A stretch of 64,000 bases of DNA. Source: Flavobacterium sp. UBA7663. Its GTDB lineage: Bacteria > Bacteroidota > Bacteroidia > Flavobacteriales > Flavobacteriaceae. Location: assembly GCF_002483315.1 (NCBI RefSeq), contig NZ_DLHR01000019.1, positions 62,001 through 126,000 of the forward strand, written 5' to 3'. Both the position numbers and the translations under genes were made by a program. Each line of letters opens with the position of its first letter. The stretch's first letter is position 1. Under the pieces are notes generated by a model. That model saw only the letters and a program-made list of their open reading frames with translations, was not told the origin of the DNA and did not search any database. Positions 26,152 to 35,574 of the stretch are shown here, one piece after another.

Positions 26152-27068
26152 TGAGCAAAACAATCCGAATAGGAACTCGTGATAGCGAATTGGCCCTTTG
26201 GCAAGCACACACAGTACAAAAAAAACTAAATGATTTAGGTTATAAAACCGAAATTACAGCAGTTAAATCGCAAGGAGATATCATTCTTGACAAACCACTT
26301 TACGAATTAGGAATCACTGGAATTTTTACCAAAACTTTAGATATTGCCATGTTAAATGGTCAAGTAGATATTGCAGTGCATTCTATGAAAGATGTGCCAA
26401 CCACTTTACCTATAGGAATTGTGCAAGCAGCAGTTTTAGAACGCGCTAACACATTAGATATTTTAGTTCACAAAGGCAATTTAGATTTTTTAAATTCAAA
26501 CGGAACTATCGCTACTGGAAGCTTACGCAGACAAGCGCAATGGTTGAATAAATATCCGAATCATAGTGTAGTGGATTTACGTGGAAATGTAAATACGCGT
26601 ATGCAAAAACTTCATGATAGCGATTGGAGCGGAGCTGTTTTTGCAGCAGCTGGTTTAGAACGCATTAACTTAAAACCAGAAAATTATATCGATTTAGATT
26701 GGATGGTTCCGGCACCAGCGCAAGGCGCAATGGTTGTGGTGGCAATGGAAAATGATGGTTTCTGTAAAGAAGCTTTAGCTAAATTAAATCACTCTGAAAC
26801 AGAGATTTGCACGCACATTGAACGTGAATTCTTAAAAACATTAGAAGGTGGTTGTACGGCTCCAATTGGCGCTTTGGCAACATTTACCTCAGACAAAATT
26901 GATTTTGAAGGGGTTTTGTTCTCTTTAGACGGAAAAGAAAAACACACAATCAAAAAAAGTTGTACTTTTGATTCTTATATAAACTTCGGAAAAAATTGTG
27001 CCGAAGAAATTTTAAACAACGGCGGAACAACTTTAATGGAAAGCATTCGTCGTGATTTAAAAAAGTAA
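26151..27068 (+). CDS. hemC: Porphobilinogen deaminase (hydroxymethylbilane synthase)
   Basis: The 305-residue protein opens RIGTRDSELALWQA and carries Cys235 in LEGGCTAPIGA, the attachment site of the dipyrromethane cofactor, plus DIAVHSMKDVPT and GSLRRQAQ. It polymerises four porphobilinogens to hydroxymethylbilane. It overlaps hemA by one base, and the potassium transporter gene follows 12 bases later. Confidence 0.96.
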   Translation: MSKTIRIGTRDSELALWQAHTVQKKLNDLGYKTEITAVKSQGDIILDKPLYELGITGIFTKTLDIAMLNGQVDIAVHSMKDVPTTLPIGIVQAAVLERANTLDILVHKGNLDFLNSNGTIATGSLRRQAQWLNKYPNHSVVDLRGNVNTRMQKLHDSDWSGAVFAAAGLERINLKPENYIDLDWMVPAPAQGAMVVVAMENDGFCKEALAKLNHSETEICTHIEREFLKTLEGGCTAPIGALATFTSDKIDFEGVLFSLDGKEKHTIKKSCTFDSYINFGKNCAEEILNNGGTTLMESIRRDLKK

Positions 27069-27080
27069 TTTTATTCCAAA

Positions 27081-28823
27081 ATGGAGAAAGAATCATTACT
27101 CAATTATTTGTATCGCTTTTTTGATATCATCGTATTACTTTTTATTGTATTTGACTTTGGATATGACTTCGAAGAAAACTACAATTCACCACATGTAATA
27201 GGATTAATTTTATTGTCGATAGGATTATTAGCTTTTAATGCTTTTAAGTTTTTTACCTACAAATATAAAAGCAATAAAAAAGTAGCATTAGCTAATATGA
27301 TTTTACTAACAGGAATTATGATAGCCTGTTTTGTAATTTCTATTTTAAATATTGACTTCTCTACTGACTATATTCTTCAAAAAGTAAAACCTCTTTTAGA
27401 AGGTGGGCTTATATTTTATTTCTTGCTTAGACTTTTGGTTTTGGTACGTCATATTTATGATATCTATTTTAATCCGGCAATTGTATTTGTTGGAAGTTTT
27501 ATGATTTTAGCTTTAACAGGAGGGTTTTTATTAATGCTCCCAAGTGCAACCACAAACGGAATTACTTTTACCAACGCACTTTTTACTTCAACAAGTGCTG
27601 TTTGTGTTACTGGTTTAGCTGTTGTTGATACTTCTACAGCTTTCACTGTTGTAGGACAATCAATTATTTTAGTTTTAATCCAGTTAGGTGGAATCGGAAT
27701 TTTGACTTTTACCTCATTCTTTGCTTTCTTTTTTAGAGGGAGTTCTTCATTTAAAGAGGGATTAAATACTAAAGATTTTATTGCACACGACGGCATGAGA
27801 GATGTTTTTAGAGCGGCACTAAATGTTGTTATTTTCACTTTAGCCGTAGAAGCAGTTGGTGCCATTTTTGTATATTCATCTATTATTGACAACAATACAA
27901 TTGATAATAAATTTTTCTTTTCAATATTCCACTCCATTTCGGCATTTTGTAATGCTGGTTTTTCTATTTTATCAGCTGGATTATATGATGAAGCTATTCG
28001 TTTTGATTATTTTCTGCAATGGATTATTATGACATTGATTGTATTAGGCGGTTTGGGACATAACATTGTATTTAATTTTTATCAAAAAATTAAAACTCAT
28101 GTGGTAGAACTTTTTGACAAAACTATTATTCATAAAAAAGTTCGAATCATCACTTTAAATACTCAAATTGTAATTTACACTACTTTAGTATTATTAATCG
28201 GTGGTTTTATTTTCCTATTTATTTCAGAATACAACAACACCTTACTAGAGCACAATAGTATTTTTGGGAAAATTACAGCCGCTTCTTTTAATTCGGTAAC
28301 ACCAAGAACTGCAGGGTTTAATGCGGTAGATTTTACTAAAATGAACGTTCCTTCTTTGTTGTTCATTATCTTTTTAATGTGGATTGGTGGTTCTCCAGCT
28401 TCTACTGCGGGTGGTATCAAAACGAGTACGTTTGCATTAGCAACTTTAAATATTTTTGCTGTTGCCAGTGGAAAAAGCAGAATTCAATTGTTTGGCAGAA
28501 GAATTTCTTCGGAATCTACTTCTCGTGCTTTTGCTATTTTGTGTATCTCCTTAATAACAATAGGAATTTCAATTGTAGCAATGTTGATTTTTGAACCAAA
28601 AGGAACGCCTTTATTAACCGTTGCTTTTGAATGTTTTTCAGCATACAGTACAGTAGGATTAAGCTTAAATTATACTCCTACAGTTACCGAACCAAGTAAA
28701 TATGTATTAATCGCCTGTATGTTTATTGGCCGTATCGGAATGCTCAACTTAATGGTTGGATTATTACGAAGATTGAATCATCAATTCTACGAATATCCAA
28801 AAGAAAATATATTAATTAACTAA
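27081..28823 (+). CDS. TrkH/KtrB family potassium uptake channel
   Basis: The 580-residue membrane protein has the four pore-loop repeats of TrkH/KtrB channels: TSTSAVCVTGLAVVD, ISAFCNAGFS, TPRTAGFNAVDF and SAYSTVGLS. An N-terminal extension of about 150 residues with further helices precedes the first pore repeat. It imports K+ (often with Na+) in the inner membrane and works with the RCK protein encoded 10 bases downstream. It is lodged between hemC and hemD, which is odd for function but fits one transcription unit. Confidence 0.92.
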   Translation: MEKESLLNYLYRFFDIIVLLFIVFDFGYDFEENYNSPHVIGLILLSIGLLAFNAFKFFTYKYKSNKKVALANMILLTGIMIACFVISILNIDFSTDYILQKVKPLLEGGLIFYFLLRLLVLVRHIYDIYFNPAIVFVGSFMILALTGGFLLMLPSATTNGITFTNALFTSTSAVCVTGLAVVDTSTAFTVVGQSIILVLIQLGGIGILTFTSFFAFFFRGSSSFKEGLNTKDFIAHDGMRDVFRAALNVVIFTLAVEAVGAIFVYSSIIDNNTIDNKFFFSIFHSISAFCNAGFSILSAGLYDEAIRFDYFLQWIIMTLIVLGGLGHNIVFNFYQKIKTHVVELFDKTIIHKKVRIITLNTQIVIYTTLVLLIGGFIFLFISEYNNTLLEHNSIFGKITAASFNSVTPRTAGFNAVDFTKMNVPSLLFIIFLMWIGGSPASTAGGIKTSTFALATLNIFAVASGKSRIQLFGRRISSESTSRAFAILCISLITIGISIVAMLIFEPKGTPLLTVAFECFSAYSTVGLSLNYTPTVTEPSKYVLIACMFIGRIGMLNLMVGLLRRLNHQFYEYPKENILIN

Positions 28824-28833
28824 TCTACCAAAA

Positions 28834-29541
28834 ATGAAAATTATAGTATTTGGTTTAGGAAACTTCGGAATGTCGCTTGCCATCAGCTTAACTGAAACAG
28901 GAAACGAAGTAATTGGTGTAGATAAAAACATCGAAAAAATTAATCTTATCAAAGATAAAATTTCACATGCAGTTGCCTTAGACTCAACAAACGAATTATC
29001 GTATGAAGCTTTGCCATTAAAAGATGCCGATAAAGTCGTTGTTGCGATTGGTGAAAATGAAGGTGCTGCTATAATTACAACTGCAATTATTAAAAAACTG
29101 AGTGATGTAAAAATTATCAGTAGAGCTTTGTCTCCAATTCACGACACGGTTTTAGAAGCAATGGGAATTTATAGTATTATTCACCCAGAGCAAGAATCGG
29201 CAGATAGATTAACCAAGCAAATCAACTTCAAATCAACTTTAGAAAACTATCAATTAGATGATAATTTTACGATTTCGGAAGTAAAAGCAAAACCAGAATT
29301 TTACGGAAAAACATTAGCTGAATTAGACTCAATCGATAAATATCATTTAACACTAATTACAATTATTCGCAAAAGAGAAAAACGTAATTTAATTGGTAAA
29401 AAATCAATCATAAAAGAATCTATCGGTCGTCCAGCTCCAGATACTGTTGTCCTAGAAAATGATATTTTGGTAGTTTACGGATACAATAAAGACATTGAAA
29501 CCTATTGTTTAGGACAAGAAGAACATCAAATTAGAAGCTAA
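28834..29541 (+). CDS. TrkA/KtrA family RCK subunit of K+ uptake
   Basis: The 235-residue cytoplasmic protein has an N-terminal RCK Rossmann domain (FGLGNFGMSLAISL, then EVIGVDKN) and a C-terminal RCK_C domain (about 140-215). It gates the TrkH-type channel in response to nucleotides. It is 10 bases after trkH and 2 bases before hemD. Confidence 0.92.
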   Translation: MKIIVFGLGNFGMSLAISLTETGNEVIGVDKNIEKINLIKDKISHAVALDSTNELSYEALPLKDADKVVVAIGENEGAAIITTAIIKKLSDVKIISRALSPIHDTVLEAMGIYSIIHPEQESADRLTKQINFKSTLENYQLDDNFTISEVKAKPEFYGKTLAELDSIDKYHLTLITIIRKREKRNLIGKKSIIKESIGRPAPDTVVLENDILVVYGYNKDIETYCLGQEEHQIRS

Positions 29542-29543
29542 AA

Positions 29544-30197
29544 ATGAACCGAATTCTCTCTACAAAAAAACTTTCAAAAACATTAAAAAAGAAGTTTTCT
29601 GATGCTAAAATGGAACTTGTAGAAAAAAATTTTATTCAAACCAAATCCATTTCATTTGAAACACCTCAACTAAATGATTACTTAGTTTTTACGAGTAAAA
29701 AAGCGGTAAAAAGTGTTTTAAAATCGGATGTAAAAAACGTTCATACCATTTCTTGTTTGTGTGTGGGAAGTAAAACCAAAAATTTTCTCAAAAAAAAAGG
29801 ATTCACCGTTTTAGAAAGTGCTGATTATGCCGAAGATTTGATTCAAATAATCGATTCGAAATACAAAAGCAGTTCGTTTACCTTCTTTTGCGGAAATATC
29901 AGAAGAAATACGATTCCAAATTATTTTCAGCAAAATAAAATCGCATACAACGAATTTGTCGTATATGAAACCAAACTGAAACCCCACCAAATAAAAAAAC
30001 CATTTGATGGCGTTTTATTTTTTAGTCCGTCAGGTGTGAATAGTTTTTTAGAAATGAATTCATTAGAAAATAAAATGTGTTTTTGTATTGGAACTACCAC
30101 TTCAAAAGCATTAGAAAATAGAACAAAAAACATAGTAATTGCATCGCAACCCACCGTTGAAAATGTAATTACCGAAGTAATAAAATATTATAAATAA
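29544..30197 (+). CDS. hemD: Uroporphyrinogen-III synthase
   Basis: The 217-residue protein is of the poorly conserved HemD family: two similar alpha/beta halves, with VFTSKKAVKSVLKSD in the first and GVLFFSPSGVNSFLEMN in the second, then CFCIGTTTSKALEN. It closes hydroxymethylbilane to uroporphyrinogen III with ring D inversion. The position between hemC and hemE supports the call. It is strongly basic near the N-terminus. Confidence 0.85.
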   Translation: MNRILSTKKLSKTLKKKFSDAKMELVEKNFIQTKSISFETPQLNDYLVFTSKKAVKSVLKSDVKNVHTISCLCVGSKTKNFLKKKGFTVLESADYAEDLIQIIDSKYKSSSFTFFCGNIRRNTIPNYFQQNKIAYNEFVVYETKLKPHQIKKPFDGVLFFSPSGVNSFLEMNSLENKMCFCIGTTTSKALENRTKNIVIASQPTVENVITEVIKYYK

Positions 30198-30201
30198 AAT
30201 A

Positions 30202-30234
30202 AGACCTGACAGGTTTTCGAAACCTGTCAGGTCT
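30202..30234. repeat. 15-bp-arm palindrome between hemD and hemE
   Basis: AGACCTGACAGGTTT (30202-30216) and AAACCTGTCAGGTCT (30220-30234) are exact reverse complements with a TCG loop. No T run follows, so read-through to hemE is expected; it resembles a dispersed intergenic repeat. Confidence 0.75.
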
Positions 30235-30248
30235 GAAAAACAAAAACC

Positions 30249-31274
30249 ATGTTAAAAAACGATTTATTTTTAAGAGCATTAAAAGGAGAAACTGTTGAAC
30301 GTCCGCCAGTTTGGATGATGCGTCAAGCAGGAAGATATTTACCAGAATTTAGAGCTTTACGAGACAAATATGATTTTTTCACCCGATGCGAAACTCCAGA
30401 ATTAGCTGCTGAAATCACGGTACAACCCATTCGTATTGTAAAACCAGATGCAGCAATTTTATTTTCGGATATTTTGGTAGTGCCAAGAGCTATGGGAATT
30501 CACGTAGAATTAAAAGATAATTTAGGTCCGATAATTCCAAATCCAATTCGTACAGCCGAACAAGTGAATCAGGTTTTTGTCCCGAATATTCACGAAACTT
30601 TAGGTTATGTGATGGACGCAGTAAAATTAACCAAAGAAATGTTGAACGACGAAGTTCCATTAATTGGTTTTGCTGGTTCGCCATGGACGATTTTTTGTTA
30701 TGCTGTTGAAGGAAAAGGTTCTAAAAGTTTTGATACGGCAAAAGGATTTTGTTTTTCAAATCCAGTTGCGGCACACTTATTATTGCAAAAAATTACCGAT
30801 ACCACAATTTTATACTTAAAAGAAAAAGTAAAAGCAGGTTGTAATGCGATTCAAATTTTTGACTCTTGGGGAGGAATGCTTTCTCCGGTAGATTATCAAG
30901 AATTTTCATGGCAATACATCAACCAAATTGTAGAAGCTTTAGCTGAAGAAACCGAAGTTATCGTATTTGGAAAAGGATGTTGGTTTGCTTTGAACGACAT
31001 GGCAAAATCAAAAGCATCAGCTTTAGGAGTAGATTGGACATGTTCGCCAAGAAACGCGCGTTATTTAACAGGTGGTGACATTACCTTACAAGGAAATTTT
31101 GACCCAAGTCGACTGCTTTCTCCAATTCCAACCATCAAAAAAATGGTACATCAAATGATTGACGAATTTGGAAAAGACAAATACATCGTCAACTTAGGTC
31201 ACGGTATCTTACCAAATATTCCTGTTGATCATGCTAAGGCGTTTATTGAAGCAGTGAAGGAGTATAAGAAGTAG
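30249..31274 (+). CDS. hemE: Uroporphyrinogen decarboxylase
   Basis: The 341-residue enzyme has the hallmark [18 protein letters not shown] near the N-terminus, SDILVVP, and GHGILPN near the C-terminus. It removes four carboxyls from uroporphyrinogen III to give coproporphyrinogen III. It follows hemD after a palindromic repeat and leads into a GNAT gene after 13 bases. Confidence 0.96.
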   Translation: MLKNDLFLRALKGETVERPPVWMMRQAGRYLPEFRALRDKYDFFTRCETPELAAEITVQPIRIVKPDAAILFSDILVVPRAMGIHVELKDNLGPIIPNPIRTAEQVNQVFVPNIHETLGYVMDAVKLTKEMLNDEVPLIGFAGSPWTIFCYAVEGKGSKSFDTAKGFCFSNPVAAHLLLQKITDTTILYLKEKVKAGCNAIQIFDSWGGMLSPVDYQEFSWQYINQIVEALAEETEVIVFGKGCWFALNDMAKSKASALGVDWTCSPRNARYLTGGDITLQGNFDPSRLLSPIPTIKKMVHQMIDEFGKDKYIVNLGHGILPNIPVDHAKAFIEAVKEYKK

Positions 31275-31287
31275 TTTTTTATAACTA

Positions 31288-31824
31288 ATGATTGCAACCG
31301 ATTCATTTTATATAATCACTTTACAAGCAGATGACGCAAAAAGTTTATCTGAAATGATGGTTTTTAATTTTGATAACTTTAAACGTTACTTTCCAATTAC
31401 ATTATCAAAAAATCAATCCTTTGATGATAGTTTAAAGTATATTGAGGAAAAAAGAAAAGAAAACGCTTTAAAATCTGAATTTACATTTGGAATTAAAGAT
31501 ATTTCAAATTCAAAAATTGCTGGTTTGATTATCATCAAAGAAATAAATTGGGATACCAAACAAGGAGAATTTGCCTATTGTATTAGTTCAGAATACGAAA
31601 ACAAAGGTTGGATGTCAAAAGCTATTGCTCTAACCACAAAATACGGTTTTGAAGTTTTAGGATTCAATAAATTTCAAATTATTGCTCATAAAACAAATAT
31701 TGGAAGTTGTAAAGTTGCCGAAAAATGTGGTTTCGAATGGAAAAGAACACTTTTAAATGAATACACACCTCCAAATGAAACTCCATTGGATATGGAATTA
31801 TATGAATTAGAACATGAAAAATAA
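31288..31824 (+). CDS. GNAT family N-acetyltransferase, RimJ/RimL-like
   Basis: The 178-residue protein has the GNAT fold pattern: AGLIIIKEINWDTKQGEFAYCIS (beta 4), then NKGWMSKAIALTTKYGF (acetyl-CoA pyrophosphate loop) and KTNIGSCKVAEKCGFEWKR. It resembles ribosomal-protein or small-molecule acetyltransferases of the RimJ/RimL type. It lies between hemE and hemF and overlaps hemF by 11 bases. Substrate unknown. Confidence 0.8.
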   Translation: MIATDSFYIITLQADDAKSLSEMMVFNFDNFKRYFPITLSKNQSFDDSLKYIEEKRKENALKSEFTFGIKDISNSKIAGLIIIKEINWDTKQGEFAYCISSEYENKGWMSKAIALTTKYGFEVLGFNKFQIIAHKTNIGSCKVAEKCGFEWKRTLLNEYTPPNETPLDMELYELEHEK

Positions 31825-32716
31825 ATTCTACACCTACATACAAAACCTGCAAGATCAAATCTGTAAAGGATTAGAAGACATTGATGGCGGCACCAAATTT
31901 CGCGAAGACATTTGGGAACGACCAGAAGGCGGTGGCGGTCGCACACGTGTTATTGAAAACGGAAATGTTTTAGAAAAAGGCGGTGTGAATATCTCAGCCG
32001 TTCATGGGAAATTGCCTGATACCATGCAAAAAATGTTTGGTGTTGGAGAAGCGGATTTTTTCGCTTGCGGATTGAGTTTGGTGATTCATCCTAAAAATCC
32101 GATGGTGCCAACGGTTCATGCGAATTGGCGTTATTTTGAAATGTATGACGACAAAGGCAATATTATCAACCAATGGTTTGGTGGTGGACAAGATTTAACA
32201 CCTTACTATTTATTTGAAGAAGATGCCAAACATTTTCATCAAACCTGTAAAAATGCTTGTGATAAACATAATACTGAATTTTATCCGAACTATAAAAAGA
32301 AATGCGACGAATACTTTTGGAACGCACATCGATTTGAAGCACGTGGAATTGGCGGTTTGTTTTTCGATTATTTAAAAGCAACCGAACAAATGTCGATGGA
32401 AGATTGGTTCAATTTCGTGTCAGAAGTTGGAAATTCTTTCTTACAAGCGTATGTTCCAATTGTGGAAAAAAGAAAAGATTTACCTTATACGGATGCACAA
32501 CGCACATGGCAAGAAATTCGTCGTGGTCGTTATGTGGAATTCAATTTGGTTCATGATAAAGGCACACTTTTCGGGCTAAAAACCAACGGAAGAATAGAAA
32601 GTATTTTGATGAGTTTACCACCACATGTACAATGGGTTTATGACCATCATCCTGAAGCAGGAAGTGAAGAAGAAAAATTACTAAAAGTATTAGCAAAACC
32701 AGTTGAATGGATATAA
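31814..32716 (+). CDS. hemF: Oxygen-dependent coproporphyrinogen III oxidase
   Basis: The 300-residue protein has HemF motifs NPMVPTVHANWRYFE, GGGQDLTPYYLFEEDA and RGRYVEFNLVHDKGT. It converts coproporphyrinogen III to protoporphyrinogen IX with O2, so the pathway here is aerobic. No hemN is present in the window. It overlaps the GNAT gene by 11 bases and the next gene by 10. Confidence 0.96.
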   Translation: MKNKFYTYIQNLQDQICKGLEDIDGGTKFREDIWERPEGGGGRTRVIENGNVLEKGGVNISAVHGKLPDTMQKMFGVGEADFFACGLSLVIHPKNPMVPTVHANWRYFEMYDDKGNIINQWFGGGQDLTPYYLFEEDAKHFHQTCKNACDKHNTEFYPNYKKKCDEYFWNAHRFEARGIGGLFFDYLKATEQMSMEDWFNFVSEVGNSFLQAYVPIVEKRKDLPYTDAQRTWQEIRRGRYVEFNLVHDKGTLFGLKTNGRIESILMSLPPHVQWVYDHHPEAGSEEEKLLKVLAKPVEWI

Positions 32717-33645
32717 AATTAAGCTACATATTTTTTTGCTTAGGAACTATTTTAGGAGTGGCTCAAAACGATTCTTTGTCCACTCCTTTTTTTAAATCTT
32801 ATGACGAAAAAGTAACCAGTAGTTTATATTTTATAGATACTTCTAACAGTTTTGAATTTCTGTTTGATTCTGGTGGCGAAAACAAACATTTGAGTTTAAT
32901 TCCCAACCGAAAAGCCCAAATTGGTGCTAATCTTAGCTATAAATTTATTGATATTAGTTATGGTTTTTCGCCAAAGTTCTTTGAAGAAAACAAAGATAAT
33001 TCGGGTTCCAAATTATTTACTATTAGTTCACGTTTTTATCATAAAAAATGGATGCAATCCATTACATTCATTAATCAAAAAGGATTTTATGTAGAAGATG
33101 ATGTAACCGTTTTTCTACCACGATTAAGAACCACAAAAATTGGCGGAACAACTTCTTATGTTTTTAATGATAAATTTTCGTTTAAAACCATTGCCAATCA
33201 AAAAGAATGGCAAACCAAAAGCGCAGGAAGCTTTATTCCTAATTTTAGTTTTTATTATACCAATTTTGATCTCAACGATGGAAGTGGCGGCGAACATAGT
33301 GATGTTTATTTAGCAACGTTTTCGGCTTCCTATTTTTATAATTTAGTTATTAAAGAAAAGTTTTTGGTTTCTATTGGACTTTCTCCTGGCTTTGGATTTA
33401 ATGATGTAGATGGAGACGTTTCCTCATTATATGAAGTAACGGGTAGTTTCAAAATTGGTTATAATGTGGATTCATTTTTTAGTTTTATCAATTTGAATTT
33501 TACTGATTTTGTTCAAGATACAGATGCAAAAATCAGATTAAATGATAATTTTTCAACCTTCAAATTTACACTTGGTTATCGATTTAATCCGCCTAAAAAA
33601 ATAAAAGAAGTTTACGATAAAGTAAATAAAAAAATGAAATTATAA
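32707..33645 (+). CDS. Outer-membrane protein of DUF4421-like type
   Basis: The 312-residue protein has a signal peptide (cut near AQ, residue ~20) followed by LIPNRKAQIGANLSYKFIDISYGFSPKFF, which looks like the DUF4421 family, and beta-barrel-like strands ending in GYRFNPPKK. Function is unknown. It overlaps hemF by 10 bases and is the last gene before a terminator, so it is expressed with the haem genes. Confidence 0.6.
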   Translation: MDIKLSYIFFCLGTILGVAQNDSLSTPFFKSYDEKVTSSLYFIDTSNSFEFLFDSGGENKHLSLIPNRKAQIGANLSYKFIDISYGFSPKFFEENKDNSGSKLFTISSRFYHKKWMQSITFINQKGFYVEDDVTVFLPRLRTTKIGGTTSYVFNDKFSFKTIANQKEWQTKSAGSFIPNFSFYYTNFDLNDGSGGEHSDVYLATFSASYFYNLVIKEKFLVSIGLSPGFGFNDVDGDVSSLYEVTGSFKIGYNVDSFFSFINLNFTDFVQDTDAKIRLNDNFSTFKFTLGYRFNPPKKIKEVYDKVNKKMKL

Positions 33646-33683
33646 AAAAAGCACTAAGTCAAAAATGAAATAGTGCTTTTTTT
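33644..33683. terminator. Bidirectional terminator after the hem operon
   Basis: AAAAAAAGCACTA (33644-33656) pairs with TAGTGCTTTTTTT (33671-33683), with A and T tracts on both flanks, between convergent genes. Confidence 0.8.
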
Positions 33684-33698
33684 ATAATAAAATATTAT

Positions 33699-35567
33699 TT
33701 AATTAAAAAAATCGATTAAGTCCAGAGTCTGAAGTACAATATTTTCATTTGAAAAATTAGAATTGATTTCCATTTCTAATTTCATAATATGATTGTTTAT
33801 CTTATTTGACGCTTTGAACTCCATATTTTTAAACTGATTTCCAAAACGTATCATTTTTGCCGTATCACTTCCTAAATCTTGGTTCAATAAATACGCTTTG
33901 AAAAAACGTTGCATTTCAAAATTTCCATAAAAATAATTCTTCGATAAATCTTTCTTTACTTTTTTAGTAAAGTCAGATTTTGAACCGTTATTCAAATAAT
34001 TTAATCCATTAGTAAACACCATAACATCCCCTTTTTTAAGTATAACCATATCTCCTAAATCTTCTGATTGATTTACTAAATAATAACCATCTCCTTTTTG
34101 CAAAAGATTTTTTCTAACACCTAAATTCAATAGTTTATCTCCCATTTTTGGATGTGTAGAAGTCATAATCATGGTGAAAATTGGTCGGGTTTTAGTGATG
34201 GTTTTTTCTTCTTCTACTTCTTCGTAATTTTCATCATAAGTTCTCGACATAAAGGTACTTTCATAAGATTCCATGGCATGTAAAAACATAGAAATATCGC
34301 CATCAAAAAGAGTTGCTGTGGCTTCTTCATCAACAATTGTTGAAATTAAATCTGTTATTATTTCTGTATCTTGTTTGTCAATTGGCATATTACTTAAAAG
34401 CTGCTCCATAATTTCTGGATAGTTTTTAAGTAATTCTTCTGTACTTGAGTGATAGGAAAAATACGCTAAAGGTTCTTGCTTTGGAAAATAATTATAAATG
34501 TTTTTATTCGGTTTTCTGGCAACTACTTTTTGCATTACATTGGCAAGAGATTCTGAATATTCCACTTTTTGTTCCATTCTAGCTTTGTTGTTTTCAAAAT
34601 AGAAATCAACATTCATTCCTTTAATTGAATTATTGGAATTATTTATGCCGTTGTTTGAATTGATAGAACCTAACAAATAATAAAACGAACTCATTTTGCC
34701 ATAAACTGCTTCATAATTAATCCATGAAGCAATATCTGCATTGGTACTTACTTTAGTTGAAGTTGGTGTTACAAATCCATGTTCAAATAAAAGAGCTATC
34801 TGTTCCTCTTGCTTTTCTTGTTTTTGGATTCGTTGTTCTGCTTGCTCTTTTTCAAAAGAGGCAATCCATTTTTTATACTCTTCATCTTCAACAGCTTCTA
34901 CCACTTCGATATTTTCATCTTCAGAAATAGCTTCTTCAACTCCAATTCTTTTTTCAACAATTTCCTCTATTGGAGCAACTTCTTCAATTTCAATCACTTC
35001 TACTGGAGGGTCTTCATAATACTCTTCATCTACTACAACTGCAGCACTATCGGCTACCAACATAGCGTCTGAAAAATCTGCGTTAGTAAAATTATTATTG
35101 GTTTCAACAAGTCCGTAAATAATGAAGTTACCTTCATTCCATGCCATAGAAAAATCATCTTTTTTAGGCGAATAAACAGTGTATTTTGAATGCGTTTTAA
35201 TAACTTCTTTAATAGAATCAGTTGAGTTTGAGTTATTTTTATTGACTTTATTTTGGATAAAAGTATTCCAACCTTTTCCATCTTTTAATGGAAATGTCAT
35301 TTGATAATACGCTATGCTATCGGTAAAATTTCCATGAATGGTTACGGGTTTAGATTTATCTATGAACGAAATAAAATCGTTTAATTTAAAATCGGAATCA
35401 GCTTGGTTTACACTTTTAAAAACTTTGTGATTAAACAAACTATCAATGTTTACTTTTTTAGCAAATTGTGGTGTGTTGAATTGCACAAAATAATCATACT
35501 TTTCCAGTTTTTCTTGACTAAACACTAATACTGGAAACAAGAATAAGAAATAAAAAATCTTTTTCAT
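33699..35567 (-). CDS. Secreted protein with a highly acidic central segment, unknown function
   Basis: The 622-residue protein has a signal peptide (MKKIFYFLFLFPVLVFSQ). Residues about 170-250 are strongly acidic (for example DEEYYEDPPVEVIEIEEVAP and VEAVEDEEYKK), then a charged EKQEEQ stretch. The flanking halves resemble each other loosely and contain YFSYHSSTEELLKNYP and GYYLVNQSEDLGDMVILKKG. No catalytic motif or sorting domain was recognised. It starts 7 bases after a lipoprotein gene, so the two form an operon in the haem region. Confidence 0.55.
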   Translation of the reverse strand: MKKIFYFLFLFPVLVFSQEKLEKYDYFVQFNTPQFAKKVNIDSLFNHKVFKSVNQADSDFKLNDFISFIDKSKPVTIHGNFTDSIAYYQMTFPLKDGKGWNTFIQNKVNKNNSNSTDSIKEVIKTHSKYTVYSPKKDDFSMAWNEGNFIIYGLVETNNNFTNADFSDAMLVADSAAVVVDEEYYEDPPVEVIEIEEVAPIEEIVEKRIGVEEAISEDENIEVVEAVEDEEYKKWIASFEKEQAEQRIQKQEKQEEQIALLFEHGFVTPTSTKVSTNADIASWINYEAVYGKMSSFYYLLGSINSNNGINNSNNSIKGMNVDFYFENNKARMEQKVEYSESLANVMQKVVARKPNKNIYNYFPKQEPLAYFSYHSSTEELLKNYPEIMEQLLSNMPIDKQDTEIITDLISTIVDEEATATLFDGDISMFLHAMESYESTFMSRTYDENYEEVEEEKTITKTRPIFTMIMTSTHPKMGDKLLNLGVRKNLLQKGDGYYLVNQSEDLGDMVILKKGDVMVFTNGLNYLNNGSKSDFTKKVKKDLSKNYFYGNFEMQRFFKAYLLNQDLGSDTAKMIRFGNQFKNMEFKASNKINNHIMKLEMEINSNFSNENIVLQTLDLIDFFN

Positions 35568-35574
35568 AATTGAA

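Noticed and set aside
34741..35072. Plus-strand frames opposite the acidic secreted protein
   Set aside because: They are antisense to an Glu/Asp-rich coding stretch and give Ser/Phe-rich products with no signal.
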